Origin: Burkholderia thailandensis E264
Lineage (GTDB): Bacteria; Pseudomonadota; Gammaproteobacteria; Burkholderiales; Burkholderiaceae
Length of the DNA: 64,000 bases
NCBI RefSeq assembly: GCF_000012365.1
Contig: NC_007651.1
Coordinates: 2,108,001-2,172,000, forward strand
Direction of reading: 5' to 3'
The position numbers and the translations under genes were made by a program. The notes under the pieces are model-generated. The model worked only from the letters and a program-made list of their open reading frames with translations. It ran no database searches and had not been told where the DNA came from. Of the stretch, positions 41,727-51,674 are shown piece after piece (position 1 is the first letter of the stretch; every line of letters starts with the position of its first letter).

Positions 41727-42356
41727 ATGTCCCAATTCTTCAGGATTCACCCGGATGATCCGCAGCCGCGTCTCATCAAGCAGGCGGCCGAAATCGTGCG
41801 CGGCGGCGGCGTGATCGCGCTGCCGACCGATTCTAGCTACGCGCTCGCGTGCCATCTGGACGACAAGGACGCGGTCGAGCGCGTGCGCCGCATCCGCGGG
41901 CTCGACGAGAAGCAGCACCTGTCGCTCCTCGTGCGCGATCTGTCCGAGCTCGCGACGTTCGCGATGGTCGACAACCGCCAGTACCGGCTGATCAAGTCGG
42001 TGACGCCGGGGCCGTACGTGTTCATCCTGCAGGCGACGAAGGAAGTGCCGCGGCGGCTGTCGCACCCGTCGCGCAAGACGATCGGCCTGCGCGTGCCCGC
42101 GCATGCGATCACGCTCGCGCTGCTCGAGTCGCTCGGCCAGCCGCTGCTCGGCACGACGCTGATCCTGCCGCCCGACGACGAACCGCTCAACGATCCGGAG
42201 GAAATCCGCGCGCGCCTCGAAAAGCAGGTCGACCTCGTGATCGACGGCGGCGCGTGCCCGCGCGAGCCGTCGACGGTGATCGACCTGACGGGTGACGAGC
42301 CGCAACTCGTGCGGGCGGGGCGCGGCCCGCTCGAGCCGTTCGGCCTCGCCGCGTGA
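41727..42356 (+). CDS. yciO: YciO-type Sua5/YrdC-domain protein (209 aa)
   Basis: The YrdC fold binds double-stranded RNA and, in TsaC, makes threonylcarbamoyl-AMP. Here the sequence starts MSQFFRIHPDDPQPRL as in YciO. It contains GGGVIALPTDSSYALAC and KHLS-like KQHLSLLVRDL, then SVTPGPYVFIL and IGLRVPAHAI. It is a paralogue of TsaC; its own role is not settled. It follows the PHP gene by 63 bases. Confidence 0.92.
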   Translation: MSQFFRIHPDDPQPRLIKQAAEIVRGGGVIALPTDSSYALACHLDDKDAVERVRRIRGLDEKQHLSLLVRDLSELATFAMVDNRQYRLIKSVTPGPYVFILQATKEVPRRLSHPSRKTIGLRVPAHAITLALLESLGQPLLGTTLILPPDDEPLNDPEEIRARLEKQVDLVIDGGACPREPSTVIDLTGDEPQLVRAGRGPLEPFGLAA

Positions 42357-42454
42357 GCGCCGCCGCGCCGTCCCGGCGCAACGGAGCGGCCGCCGTTTCG
42401 GTCCGCATGCATGCGCGCCGTTCGCGCGTTTGCCGCTTGTTACAATAGCGCGCT

Positions 42455-43120
42455 ATGGATGCTTCTTCCCTGATACAGACGATTGCCGTCTACGCCATTC
42501 CCGTGGTCTTCGCGATCACGCTGCACGAGGCCGCCCACGGCTATGTCGCTCGCCTGCTGGGCGACAATACCGCGTACATGATGGGCCGGGTGTCGTTCAA
42601 TCCGATGCGCCACATCGATCCGTTCGGCACGATCGTGATTCCGCTCGTGCTGTACTTCCTCACGAGCGGCGCGTTCCTGTTCGGCTACGCGAAGCCCGTG
42701 CCCGTCACGTTCCGCAATCTGCGCAATCCGCGCTGGGGGAGCCTCTGGGTCGCGCTCGCCGGGCCAGGCTGCAACTTCGTCCAGGCGCTGATCTGGGGCT
42801 TCGTGAGCATCGGCCTCGCCGCGCTCGCAATCGACGAGCCCTTCTTCACGCGCATGGCGGGCGCGGGCGTCGGCGTGAATCTCGTGCTCGCGGTGCTGAA
42901 TCTCTTTCCGCTGCCGCCGCTCGACGGCGGGCGCGTGCTCGCGGCGCTGCTGCCGCCGAAGCAATCGATCGCGCTGTCGCGGCTCGAGCCGTACGGTTTC
43001 TTCATCGTGCTCGCGCTCGTCGCGACGGGCCTCCTGACGAAGCTCTGGCTGCGGCCGCTGGTGAGCGCCGGCTATGCGGTCGTGACGGCCATCCTGACTC
43101 CTTTCGCCTCGCTTTTCTAA
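42455..43120 (+). CDS. Site-2 protease family membrane protein, M50 (221 aa)
   Basis: Integral-membrane zinc metalloprotease of the FtsX-less, PDZ-less minimal type. The zinc motif is HEAAH (in TLHEAAHGYVARLLG, about 24-28) and the third ligand lies in NLFPLPPLDGGRVL. Five to six hydrophobic segments span the length. Substrate unknown. A TACAAT -10-like box lies at 42441, just upstream. trpS starts eight bases after it. Confidence 0.9.
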   Translation: MDASSLIQTIAVYAIPVVFAITLHEAAHGYVARLLGDNTAYMMGRVSFNPMRHIDPFGTIVIPLVLYFLTSGAFLFGYAKPVPVTFRNLRNPRWGSLWVALAGPGCNFVQALIWGFVSIGLAALAIDEPFFTRMAGAGVGVNLVLAVLNLFPLPPLDGGRVLAALLPPKQSIALSRLEPYGFFIVLALVATGLLTKLWLRPLVSAGYAVVTAILTPFASLF

Positions 43121-43128
43121 CGATAATC

Positions 43129-44327
<1,199 letters not shown>

Positions 44328-44331
<4 letters not shown>

Positions 44332-44945
44332 AAACGCCAACGATCGCAGCTGAGCGCGCACCCGGTGCGGGCGCGCACGACATGGCGGTCGAGCCGTCGG
44401 CGTGGGTGCTCAAGTGGTCGCATCTCATGCCGGCGGGCGGCGCGGTGCTCGACGTCGCCGCGGGCCACGGACGCCACGCGCGCTGGTTCGCGCAGCGAGG
44501 CCATCCGGTGCGCGCGCTCGAGCGCGATCCGGCCGCGCTCGCATCGCTTGGCGCGCTGCCCGGCGTGGTCGCGCAGGCGGCCGATCTCGAAGGCGCGCCG
44601 TGGCCGCTCGCCGACGATGCGTGCTTTTCGGCAGTCGTCGTCACGAACTATCTGCACCGCCCTCTGCTGCCGCGTCTCGTCGCCGCAGTCGCGCCGGGCG
44701 GCGTGCTGCTGTACGAGACGTTCGCGCAAGGCAACCAAACGGTCGGCAAGCCGTCCAATCCGGCGTTCCTGCTCGCGCCGGGCGAGCTGCTCGATGCCGT
44801 GCGCGGGCAGTTGCGCGTCGTCGCGTTCGAGGATGGGTTCGTCACCGCGCCGCGCGACGCATTCGTCCAACGAATCTGCGCGTTGCGCGAGCGCGCCGCG
44901 TCGCAAGAAGGGGCGGGATTTCCGCGTTACGGACTGGCGGGCTAA
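44328..44945 (+). CDS. Class I SAM-dependent methyltransferase (205 aa)
   Basis: Rossmann-type methyltransferase with motif [17 protein letters not shown] and later [22 protein letters not shown] and [14 protein letters not shown]; similar to TehB-like enzymes. Substrate unknown. The start is uncertain: TTG 44328 overlaps the trpS stop (TTGA) and fits coupling, while ATG 44382 would remove 18 variable residues. Confidence 0.82.
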
Positions 44946-44956
44946 TCCGCTACAAT
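44927..44956 (+). promoter_or_regulatory. Possible dapA promoter
   Basis: TTACGG (44927-44932), an 18-base spacer and TACAAT (44951-44956), 33 bases before the dapA ATG and overlapping the end of the methyltransferase gene. Confidence 0.4.
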
Positions 44957-44989
44957 CGACTTTTACCGATTTTTCATCGCGTTTGTTTC

Positions 44990-45892
44990 ATGGCTAACGG
45001 CACTCAAGACGGCATTCAAATCCGCGGCAGCGTCCCCGCGATCGTCACCCCGATGCTCGAGGACGGCAGCCTCGAGCTGGCGGCCTTCCGCAAGCTGATC
45101 GACTGGCACATCGAAGAGGGGACGGATGCCCTCGTCGTGGTCGGCACGAGCGGCGAATCGGCGACGCTTTCCGTCGACGAGCATGTCCTCATGATCGAAA
45201 CCGCGGTCAAGCATGCGGCGAAGCGGATCCCGATCGTCGCGGGCGCGGGCGGCAACTCGACGGCCGAAGCGATCGAATTGTCGAAGCACGCGAAAGCGGT
45301 GGGTGCCGACGCGACGCTGCAAGTGGTGCCGTATTACAACAAGCCGACGCAGGAAGGGATGTACCGCCACTTCAAGGCGATCGCCGAGGCGGTCGACCTG
45401 CCGGTGATCCTGTACAACGTGCCGGGCCGCACGGTCGCGGACATGTCGAACGAGACGATCCTGCGGCTCGCGCAGGTGCCGGGCATCGTCGGCGTGAAGG
45501 ACGCGACGGGCAACATCGACCGCGCCGCGCAACTGATCAAGGCTGCGCCCGCGCACTTCTCGATCTACAGCGGCGACGATCCGACGGCGATCGCGCTGAT
45601 GCTCCTCGGCGGCCACGGCAACATCTCGGTGACGGCGAACGTCGCGCCGCGCGCGATGAGCGAGCTCTGCCGCGCGGCGCTGGCCGCCGACGTGAAGACG
45701 GCGCGCGAGATTCATATGAAGCTCCTGTCGCTGCACAAGCATCTGTTCATCGAAGCGAACCCGATTCCGGTGAAGTGGGCGCTTCAGCAAATGGGCAAGA
45801 TCGCGGGCGGCATTCGCCTGCCGCTTACGCCGCTCGACGAGCGCTGCCACGAAGCCGTGCGCGGTGCGCTTCGCGAGGCCGGCCTCCTGTGA
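44990..45892 (+). CDS. dapA: 4-hydroxy-tetrahydrodipicolinate synthase (300 aa)
   Basis: Condenses pyruvate with aspartate semialdehyde in lysine and diaminopimelate synthesis. GTSGESATL holds the active-site threonines, YNVPGRT the tyrosine, and GVKDATGN the Schiff-base lysine. ATG 44990 gives the standard start ([18 protein letters not shown]). bamC follows after 110 bases, the same pairing as in E. coli. Confidence 0.98.
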   Translation: MANGTQDGIQIRGSVPAIVTPMLEDGSLELAAFRKLIDWHIEEGTDALVVVGTSGESATLSVDEHVLMIETAVKHAAKRIPIVAGAGGNSTAEAIELSKHAKAVGADATLQVVPYYNKPTQEGMYRHFKAIAEAVDLPVILYNVPGRTVADMSNETILRLAQVPGIVGVKDATGNIDRAAQLIKAAPAHFSIYSGDDPTAIALMLLGGHGNISVTANVAPRAMSELCRAALAADVKTAREIHMKLLSLHKHLFIEANPIPVKWALQQMGKIAGGIRLPLTPLDERCHEAVRGALREAGLL

Positions 45893-46002
45893 GGCCTTAC
45901 GCGGCCGTCCGCGCGGCCGCGCCGCATCCCGATCGATCCGACACCGACCCGGCCGCTCCCGGCGTCGCGCGTGACACGCGTTCTAGCAAGACGAAGGACT
46001 TC

Positions 46003-47145
46003 ATGAAACATTCCGCCTTTTCCTCCCGTGCGATCCAGATTTCGGTGCTGGCGCTCGCGCTGGGCGCGCTCGCCGGCTGCGACACGCTGAACGACTACCT
46101 CGCGCCCGACCGGGTCAACTACAAGTCGACCGGGTCTGCGCCGCCGCTGCAGGTGCCGCAGGATCTGACGGCGATGCCGCTCAGCCCGTCGTACGTCGCG
46201 CCGCCGACGAATTCGGGCCTGGGCTCCGCGCCGACGCGCGCGGTGACGGCCGCGGGTAACACGACGGAGGGGCAGCCGAGCGCGCAGGATCCGTTCGGCA
46301 TGCACGTCGAGCGCGACGGCGACCGCCGCTGGCTCGTCGTCGACGGCCGCTCGCCCGAACAGCTGTGGCCGCAGTTGAAGGAGTTCTGGCAGGACAACGG
46401 CTTCGTGCTGAAGACGGACGCGCCGTCGACGGGCATCATGGCGACCGACTGGGCGGAAAATCGCGCGAACATTCCCGACGACTGGTTCCGCCGCACGATC
46501 GGCCGAGTGATCGATTTCGCCTATTCGTCGGGCACGCGCGATCGCTTCCGCACGCTCGTCACGCGCACGTCGGACGGCAATACCGACATCTCGATCACGC
46601 ATAGCGCGATGGAGGAAAAGCTGACGGGCGCGCAGGGCGGCACGTCGTCGCGCTGGGAGGAGCGTCCGCGCAATCCGGTGCTCGAGGCCGTGTTCCTCGC
46701 GAAGCTGATGGAGAAGTTCGGCCTGACCGATGCGCAGGCGAAGCAACTGCTCGCCGACGCGCGTCCGGCCACCGCGCCCGTGACCGTCGTCGGCGCCGGC
46801 GGCGCATCGACGCTCGATCTGGCCGAATCGTTCGACCGCGCTTGGCTGCGTGTCGGGCTCGCGCTCGACCGCACGAACTTCGCGGTCGACAACCGCGATC
46901 GCTCGAAGGGCGTGTACTACGTCCGTTACGCGAACTCGATGGAAGAGCTCAAGCGCGACGGCCTGTTCGGCAAGCTGTTCTACGGCGGCCCGACTGCCGC
47001 GAAACCGGGCAAGGAATTCCTCGTCAACGTGCGCGCGCAAGGCGATGCGAAGACGCAGGTGGCCGTCGTCGATGCAAACGGCCAGATCGACACGTCATCC
47101 GACGCACGGCGAATCATCTCGCTGCTGCACGCGCAGCTGAACTAA
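46003..47145 (+). CDS. bamC: Outer-membrane assembly lipoprotein BamC/NlpB (380 aa)
   Basis: Lipoprotein component of the BAM complex. Signal peptide with lipobox LAGC (C26), the conserved DYLAPDRVNYKS just after it (the unstructured BamD-binding part), and two helix-grip domains: RRWLVVDGRSPEQLWPQLKEFW and DRAWLRVGLALDRTNFAVDNRDRSKG. GAAGGA precedes the ATG. Confidence 0.94.
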   Translation: MKHSAFSSRAIQISVLALALGALAGCDTLNDYLAPDRVNYKSTGSAPPLQVPQDLTAMPLSPSYVAPPTNSGLGSAPTRAVTAAGNTTEGQPSAQDPFGMHVERDGDRRWLVVDGRSPEQLWPQLKEFWQDNGFVLKTDAPSTGIMATDWAENRANIPDDWFRRTIGRVIDFAYSSGTRDRFRTLVTRTSDGNTDISITHSAMEEKLTGAQGGTSSRWEERPRNPVLEAVFLAKLMEKFGLTDAQAKQLLADARPATAPVTVVGAGGASTLDLAESFDRAWLRVGLALDRTNFAVDNRDRSKGVYYVRYANSMEELKRDGLFGKLFYGGPTAAKPGKEFLVNVRAQGDAKTQVAVVDANGQIDTSSDARRIISLLHAQLN

Positions 47146-47151
47146 CCGCGC

Positions 47152-47928
47152 GTGCGATTCGCGAGCCTCGGAAGCGGCAGCGAAGGCAATGCGCTCGTCG
47201 TCGAAGCGTCAAGTGGCGCGACGACGACGCGCGTCCTGCTCGACTGCGGCTTCTCGGCGAAGGAGCTCGAACGCCGGCTCGCACGTGTCGGTTTGCGCGT
47301 CGACGATCTCGATGCGATCCTGGTCACTCACGAACACGGCGACCATGTCGGTTGCGCGCTGACACTCGCCCGCCGGGCGTCGCTGCCGCTGTACACGAGC
47401 TGGGGCACCGCGCGCGCGGTCGGCGCGGACGAGGCCGGCGTCGATCTCCGCGTGCTCTGGGGCGACGAAACAGCCGCGGTAGGCGATTTGTGCGTGCTTC
47501 CCTATACCGTTCCGCACGATGCGCGCGAACCGCTCCAGTTCGTCTTCAGCGACGGCGCGACGCGTCTTGGCGTGCTGACCGACGTCGGCATGTCTACGCC
47601 GCATATCGGCACCGTGCTGAGCGGCTGCGACGGCCTCGTGCTGGAGGCGAATCACGACGTCGCGATGCTTGCGGCCAGCCGCTATCCGGCGTCGCTGAAG
47701 GCGCGCATCGGCGGCTCGCACGGCCATCTGAGCAACGATGCGGCGGCCGCGATCCTCGCCGAGCTCGATCGCAGCCGGCTGCGGCACTTGGTGGCCGCGC
47801 ACCTGAGCCAGCAGAACAACGCGCCCGCACTCGCGCAGGCGGCGCTTGCGGCGGCTTGGGGAGGGCAGGCGGACGACGTGCTCGTCGCGTCGCAGGACGG
47901 GGGATTCGGCTGGCTCAGCCTGCGCTGA
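47152..47928 (+). CDS. Metallo-beta-lactamase-fold hydrolase, WalJ/YycJ type (258 aa)
   Basis: The opening RFASLGSGSEGNALVVE is typical of the WalJ family; the metal motif is THEHGDHVG, and LEANHD and GSHGHLSND supply the remaining ligands. Homologues are single- and double-strand DNA exonucleases linked to replication and cell-wall control; the exact role here is not known. GTG 47152 lies six bases after the bamC stop, so the two genes are coupled. Confidence 0.88.
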   Translation: MRFASLGSGSEGNALVVEASSGATTTRVLLDCGFSAKELERRLARVGLRVDDLDAILVTHEHGDHVGCALTLARRASLPLYTSWGTARAVGADEAGVDLRVLWGDETAAVGDLCVLPYTVPHDAREPLQFVFSDGATRLGVLTDVGMSTPHIGTVLSGCDGLVLEANHDVAMLAASRYPASLKARIGGSHGHLSNDAAAAILAELDRSRLRHLVAAHLSQQNNAPALAQAALAAAWGGQADDVLVASQDGGFGWLSLR

Positions 47929-48058
47929 TGCGCGACCGGCGAGCCGGCGCACGCCGGGGCCGGCTGGTTCGGGCGCGGCACGGCGCCGACGGGCCGCGCA
48001 ACGCCGATGCGGGGCCGACGGGCCCGCAAGGCCGGGCCAAGGACGTAAAAAGGACGTT

Positions 48059-48088
48059 AAAAAACCGGCCCACGGGCCGGTTTTTTTT
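48059..48088. terminator. Strong bidirectional terminator
   Basis: A 12-bp stem (AAAAAACCGGCC / GGCCGGTTTTTT, loop CACG) followed by TT. It lies between the convergent WalJ-like and Ala-rich lipoprotein genes. Confidence 0.9.
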
Positions 48089-48108
48089 CAGCTGATGCTG
48101 ACGCGGAC

Positions 48109-48363
48109 TTACTGGCTTGCGCCCGAAGCCGGAGCAGCCGTCGCTGCCGAAGCAGCCGACGCCACAGCAGCAGCTGCATCGCTCGCAGCAGCAGCAACGC
48201 TCGAAGCAGCGTCCGAAGCAGCAGCGGCAACGCCCGAAGCGGCCGAAGCGGCAGCGGCGGTTGCGTCGCTAGCAGCCGACGAAGCAGCTTGCTCGGAGCT
48301 CTTGTTGCACGCAGCCAGTGCAACGGCAGCCAACAGGGAAGCTACGAGGAGGGATTTCTTCAT
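48109..48363 (-). CDS. Small Ala/Ser-rich lipoprotein, unknown function (84 aa)
   Basis: A signal peptide with lipobox ALAAC (C19) precedes a mature part made almost only of Ala, Ser, Asp, Val and Thr, in repeats like AAASDAASSVAA and AAASDAAAAVAS. A continuous helix or coiled coil is likely, in the manner of small abundant envelope lipoproteins. AAGGA lies seven bases upstream of ATG 48363. The 230 bases upstream (48364-48594) hold no other recognised gene. Confidence 0.8.
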   Translation of the reverse strand: MKKSLLVASLLAAVALAACNKSSEQAASSAASDATAAAASAASGVAAAASDAASSVAAAASDAAAAVASAASAATAAPASGASQ

Positions 48364-48594
48364 GATCACGTCCTTTTATGGTTAAAGGTAAGCAACAGCG
48401 CGAAACAATACCGGTAATGTGCTCCAACACCGACCTGGGCCGCTGGTGGAGATGCACTTCTAGAGCGTGAATCTTCCCTACGGCTTGGGCGGAAATTATA
48501 TGCACTTTCCTATCGACCGTCGACAAATGCGGGGTCAATACGTTGTCTTTCCCATACAAAACATGCGTTCGTATGGGCATACGGCCGGGCAACT

Positions 48595-49818
48595 CTACCT
48601 CATGTCGCCCACCCGTATCCAGCCCGCACAATACCACTCGTGCAGCAGGGCTGTCATGGCGGGGTCCCGGGAGAGTGTTACAAACCGTTTCGCCTCCATC
48701 CGACGCGTATCGGCCAGTTCCGGCAGCCATTTCGCCGCGGTTGCGAGCGGTTGCGCGTCGCCGTTGATGAAGTACGAGCGCGCGTTATACAACAACGCCG
48801 CTTTCCTGTCGAGCCGGATGCCTTTGCGGGACGCCTGGGCGACGAATGCGGCTTCGCCGAGCCGCCGCAGCGGCGGCTCGAAAACGACGTTCGATTTGGG
48901 CTCGCTCAAGTAACAACCAAGAAAATCGCCGATATCGCGTTCGTCCCATTTGATTCCGGCGAGCATCGTGGCAACGCGCTCGACCATCGACGCAGGCAGC
49001 ATCGCGGGCGTGTCGACCGCGGGCTGCGCCGGGTCGCGGTACCGCGCGTCGTCGCTCGCGCGGGTGCGCAGGCCGCCGCGCTCCGCGAGGTGATAGAGGA
49101 ACTGCGCGCGCAACTCGCCTGCGGACGGGGCTCGGAAGCCGATCGAGCACGTCATGCACTCGCCGAGCGCGATGCCGTCGTGCGCGACGTGCGGCGGCAG
49201 ATACAGCATGTCGCCGGGTTCGAGCACCCATTCTTCGGTCGGCTCGAAATTTGCGAGGACCTTCAGCGGCAAACCTTCCTGCAGCGACAGATCCTGTTGC
49301 GCGCCGATTCGCCAGCGGCGTTTGCCGTGCACCTGCAGCAGGAACACATCGTACGAGTCGAAATGCGGGCCAACGCCGCCGCCGTCCGTCGCGTACGAAA
49401 TCATCAGATCGTCGAGGCGCGCGTCCGGCACGAACCGGAAACGCTCGAGCAGCGAGCGGGCGCGGTCGTCATGCAGATCGAGCCCCTGCACGAGCAGCGT
49501 CCATTCGCGGCGCTTCACGGACGGCAGATTCTCGGGCTCGAACGGTCCGTGTTCCAGTTGCCATCTGTTACGAAAATGGGTGACGAGACGCGATTCGACG
49601 TCATAGTCGGCCGCAAGTTCGAACAGCGCGTCGCGCGACAGCGGCGGCGCGATGTCGGCGATCGCCTGCCGAATCAGAAGCGGCTTTTTCTGCCAGTATC
49701 GGCGCATGAATTGCGCGGGACTGAGATTGCCGAGAAGCGGGGTGGGCGCCTCGGACAGCGGCGCGCGAGTGCGTTCGCGCACACGGCCGGACGGTTCGGG
49801 TAGTGGCCGTTTGGGCAT
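48595..49818 (-). CDS. roxA: JmjC-type ribosomal protein uL16 arginine hydroxylase family (407 aa)
   Basis: 2-oxoglutarate/Fe(II) oxygenase of the YcfD/RoxA type, which hydroxylates an arginine of ribosomal protein L16. The iron ligands are in GPHFDSYDVFLLQ (HxD) and VAHDGIALGE (distal His). FMRRYWQKKPLLIRQA near the N-terminus and a C-terminal winged-helix part match. ATG 49818 is chosen over 49863 because the extra residues are variable. Some entries call it a cupin. It is divergent from slyD with only 32 bases between the start codons. Confidence 0.87.
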   Translation of the reverse strand: MPKRPLPEPSGRVRERTRAPLSEAPTPLLGNLSPAQFMRRYWQKKPLLIRQAIADIAPPLSRDALFELAADYDVESRLVTHFRNRWQLEHGPFEPENLPSVKRREWTLLVQGLDLHDDRARSLLERFRFVPDARLDDLMISYATDGGGVGPHFDSYDVFLLQVHGKRRWRIGAQQDLSLQEGLPLKVLANFEPTEEWVLEPGDMLYLPPHVAHDGIALGECMTCSIGFRAPSAGELRAQFLYHLAERGGLRTRASDDARYRDPAQPAVDTPAMLPASMVERVATMLAGIKWDERDIGDFLGCYLSEPKSNVVFEPPLRRLGEAAFVAQASRKGIRLDRKAALLYNARSYFINGDAQPLATAAKWLPELADTRRMEAKRFVTLSRDPAMTALLHEWYCAGWIRVGDMR

Positions 49819-49820
49819 CG

Positions 49821-49826
49821 TATAAT
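49821..49826 (+). promoter_or_regulatory. -10 box of slyD, next to the roxA start codon
   Basis: Exact TATAAT, 24 bases before the slyD ATG and two bases from the roxA ATG on the other strand. RNA polymerase on slyD would cover the roxA start region. Confidence 0.5.
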
Positions 49827-49850
49827 GGCTGTCGTACTTGGGAGAATTGG

Positions 49851-50396
49851 ATGAAAATCGCAAAAAACACTGTCGTATCGGTCGCTTACAAGCTGTCGGA
49901 TGCGCAAGGCAATCTGATCGAGGAGAGCGATGAGCCGATGGTCTATCTGCACGGCGGCTATGATGGCACGTTCCCCAAGATCGAGGAACAACTCGACGGC
50001 CAGGAGCCTGGCTATCAGACGCAAGTCCAGCTGGAGCCGCAGGATGCGTTCGGCGATTACGATCCTGAACTCGTGAAGATCGAGCCGCGCGACCGTTTCC
50101 CCGAGCCGCTCGAAGTCGGCATGCAATTCGAAGGCACGCCGGAGGACGGCGACGAGGAAATCGATTCGCTGATCTACACGGTGACCGATATCGCGGAAGA
50201 CAAGGTCGTTCTCGACGGCAATCATCCGCTCGCCGGGATGGCGCTGCGCTTCGCGCTGACCGTCAAGGACGTGCGCGAAGCGACGGAAGACGAAATCGAG
50301 CACGAGCATGCGCACGGCGCGGAAGGGCTCGAGATCGTCGACGAAGACGAGGACGACGACAACGAAGGCAGCGGTTCAGCGCGTACCCTGCATTGA
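49851..50396 (+). CDS. slyD: FKBP-type peptidyl-prolyl isomerase, SlyD-like (181 aa)
   Basis: The cytoplasmic FKBP domain (VVSVAYKLSDAQGNLIEES and the IF insert DELIKIEPRDRF-like segment) is followed by NHPLAGMALRFALTVKDVREAT. The C-terminal tail has a few His (EIEHEHAHG) and is mostly acidic, so nickel binding should be weaker than in E. coli SlyD. GGGAGAA precedes the ATG. The last 21 bases overlap the convergent gene on the minus strand. Confidence 0.93.
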   Translation: MKIAKNTVVSVAYKLSDAQGNLIEESDEPMVYLHGGYDGTFPKIEEQLDGQEPGYQTQVQLEPQDAFGDYDPELVKIEPRDRFPEPLEVGMQFEGTPEDGDEEIDSLIYTVTDIAEDKVVLDGNHPLAGMALRFALTVKDVREATEDEIEHEHAHGAEGLEIVDEDEDDDNEGSGSARTLH

Positions 50397-51674
50397 ATCC
50401 GGTGCGGCGACGCCCTGCGTCTCGCCGGGTGTCGCGCTCGATGGCGCGTGGTGGTCGAATGAACCTTCGCGCGCGCCATGCCATTCGCCGTAGTCGGGCG
50501 GCATCGCGCCGCTCGCGCTCGAATCGGGCAGCGCCGGCGGCGCCGGGATTTCGGGCATGTCGGGCAACGGCGTATCGTCATGCGGCACGAAGGGCAGCGC
50601 GGGCGGTTGAGGCAGATGTCTCGGTACGGTTTGCAGGCTCACGTTGAACATCGGCTGCCTCGCCGAATCCACGCCGATTCGCACCCATTGAGTTAGACGC
50701 GCATGCGGCGCGATCGCGACGCGCGTCAGATTGCCGACCAGATCCCCCTTGTCGTCTCGTAGCGGACGGTCAATCCTGAACCCGTTCGCGAGCGGCTCGC
50801 CGCTTGGATGCACGACGACGATCGAGCCGCGAAAGACCGCCGCGGCCTTCACCAACGCTCGCTTGAATTCGCGAAAGCCGTCGCGCACGCGAGGGCGGTT
50901 GAAACGCAGCCATCCGAAGCGCTCCGAACGTTCGTAGCGATCGAATTGCGGGTCGCCTTCGAGAAAGACCACGAGCGCGCGCGCCTTGCGGCGCTTCGCG
51001 TACTCGGCTGCGTGATCGATCCAGAAGGCGTTCGCGATGGCGCGATCCTCGAACTCGCCGTTGCGACCGCCCGCCGTCAGGTAGCGGTTGTTCGGCCCCG
51101 GCGCGTTCAGGCCGATGAACACGGTTGCGTCGCGGACCCAGCGAACGTTCTCGCGATATGGGCGAAAGCGCGGCACTTCGCTTTCGCGCGTGAGCGGCAT
51201 TGGATTCGCGCCGGGCGACGCCGGCTCGGTGAAGACGTTCTGACGCAGGAAGTCGAGCCGCTCGACGGGATCGTACGCGCCGGCATCGCGCGTGCCGCAA
51301 GCGGCCCAGTCATACTGGCCGGGCAGCAGCACGAGCGGCACGCGCGACGCCGTGAACAGCACGTTGCGCTGCTCATACAACTGATCGCGGCAGGCTTCCT
51401 TCGGTCCCTTCAGGTTGCCCTCGTAGACGATGAACGACACCGAGCGGTCGCGCGCGATCGCATCCAGCAGGCGCCGAGCCCGGGGTTCGTCGTCAGCCGA
51501 CGCGATCACCCCGGACAAGACGGCGAACGTATAAGGCTCGCCGCCCGCCTGCGACGAAGCGGATGCGGACAGTGCGTCGCCGGCCGGCGCCCACGAGAGC
51601 GCGCAAGCGAGCGCGCAAGCGGCGACGCGCGAGCGAAGCGTTGCGCGCGGCGCGATACCGTCAGCGTTGCGCAT
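50376..51674 (-). CDS. Exported hypothetical protein with metallophosphoesterase-like features (432 aa)
   Basis: An N-terminal signal segment (about 12-38, [20 protein letters not shown]) precedes a domain with [36 protein letters not shown] and [12 protein letters not shown]. This pattern recalls calcineurin-like phosphatases, but the usual Asp/His ligands (GDxHG, GNHE) are changed, so catalysis is doubtful. The C-terminus is Pro-rich. It starts 14 bases inside the end of mutS and its end overlaps slyD. Confidence 0.7.
   Translation of the reverse strand: MRNADGIAPRATLRSRVAACALACALSWAPAGDALSASASSQAGGEPYTFAVLSGVIASADDEPRARRLLDAIARDRSVSFIVYEGNLKGPKEACRDQLYEQRNVLFTASRVPLVLLPGQYDWAACGTRDAGAYDPVERLDFLRQNVFTEPASPGANPMPLTRESEVPRFRPYRENVRWVRDATVFIGLNAPGPNNRYLTAGGRNGEFEDRAIANAFWIDHAAEYAKRRKARALVVFLEGDPQFDRYERSERFGWLRFNRPRVRDGFREFKRALVKAAAVFRGSIVVVHPSGEPLANGFRIDRPLRDDKGDLVGNLTRVAIAPHARLTQWVRIGVDSARQPMFNVSLQTVPRHLPQPPALPFVPHDDTPLPDMPEIPAPPALPDSSASGAMPPDYGEWHGAREGSFDHHAPSSATPGETQGVAAPDSMQGTR

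Noticed and set aside
42292..43128. In-frame extension upstream of trpS
   Set aside because: The DNA encodes the M50 protease in another frame; TrpS proper starts at MFPDRIFSGMRPTG.
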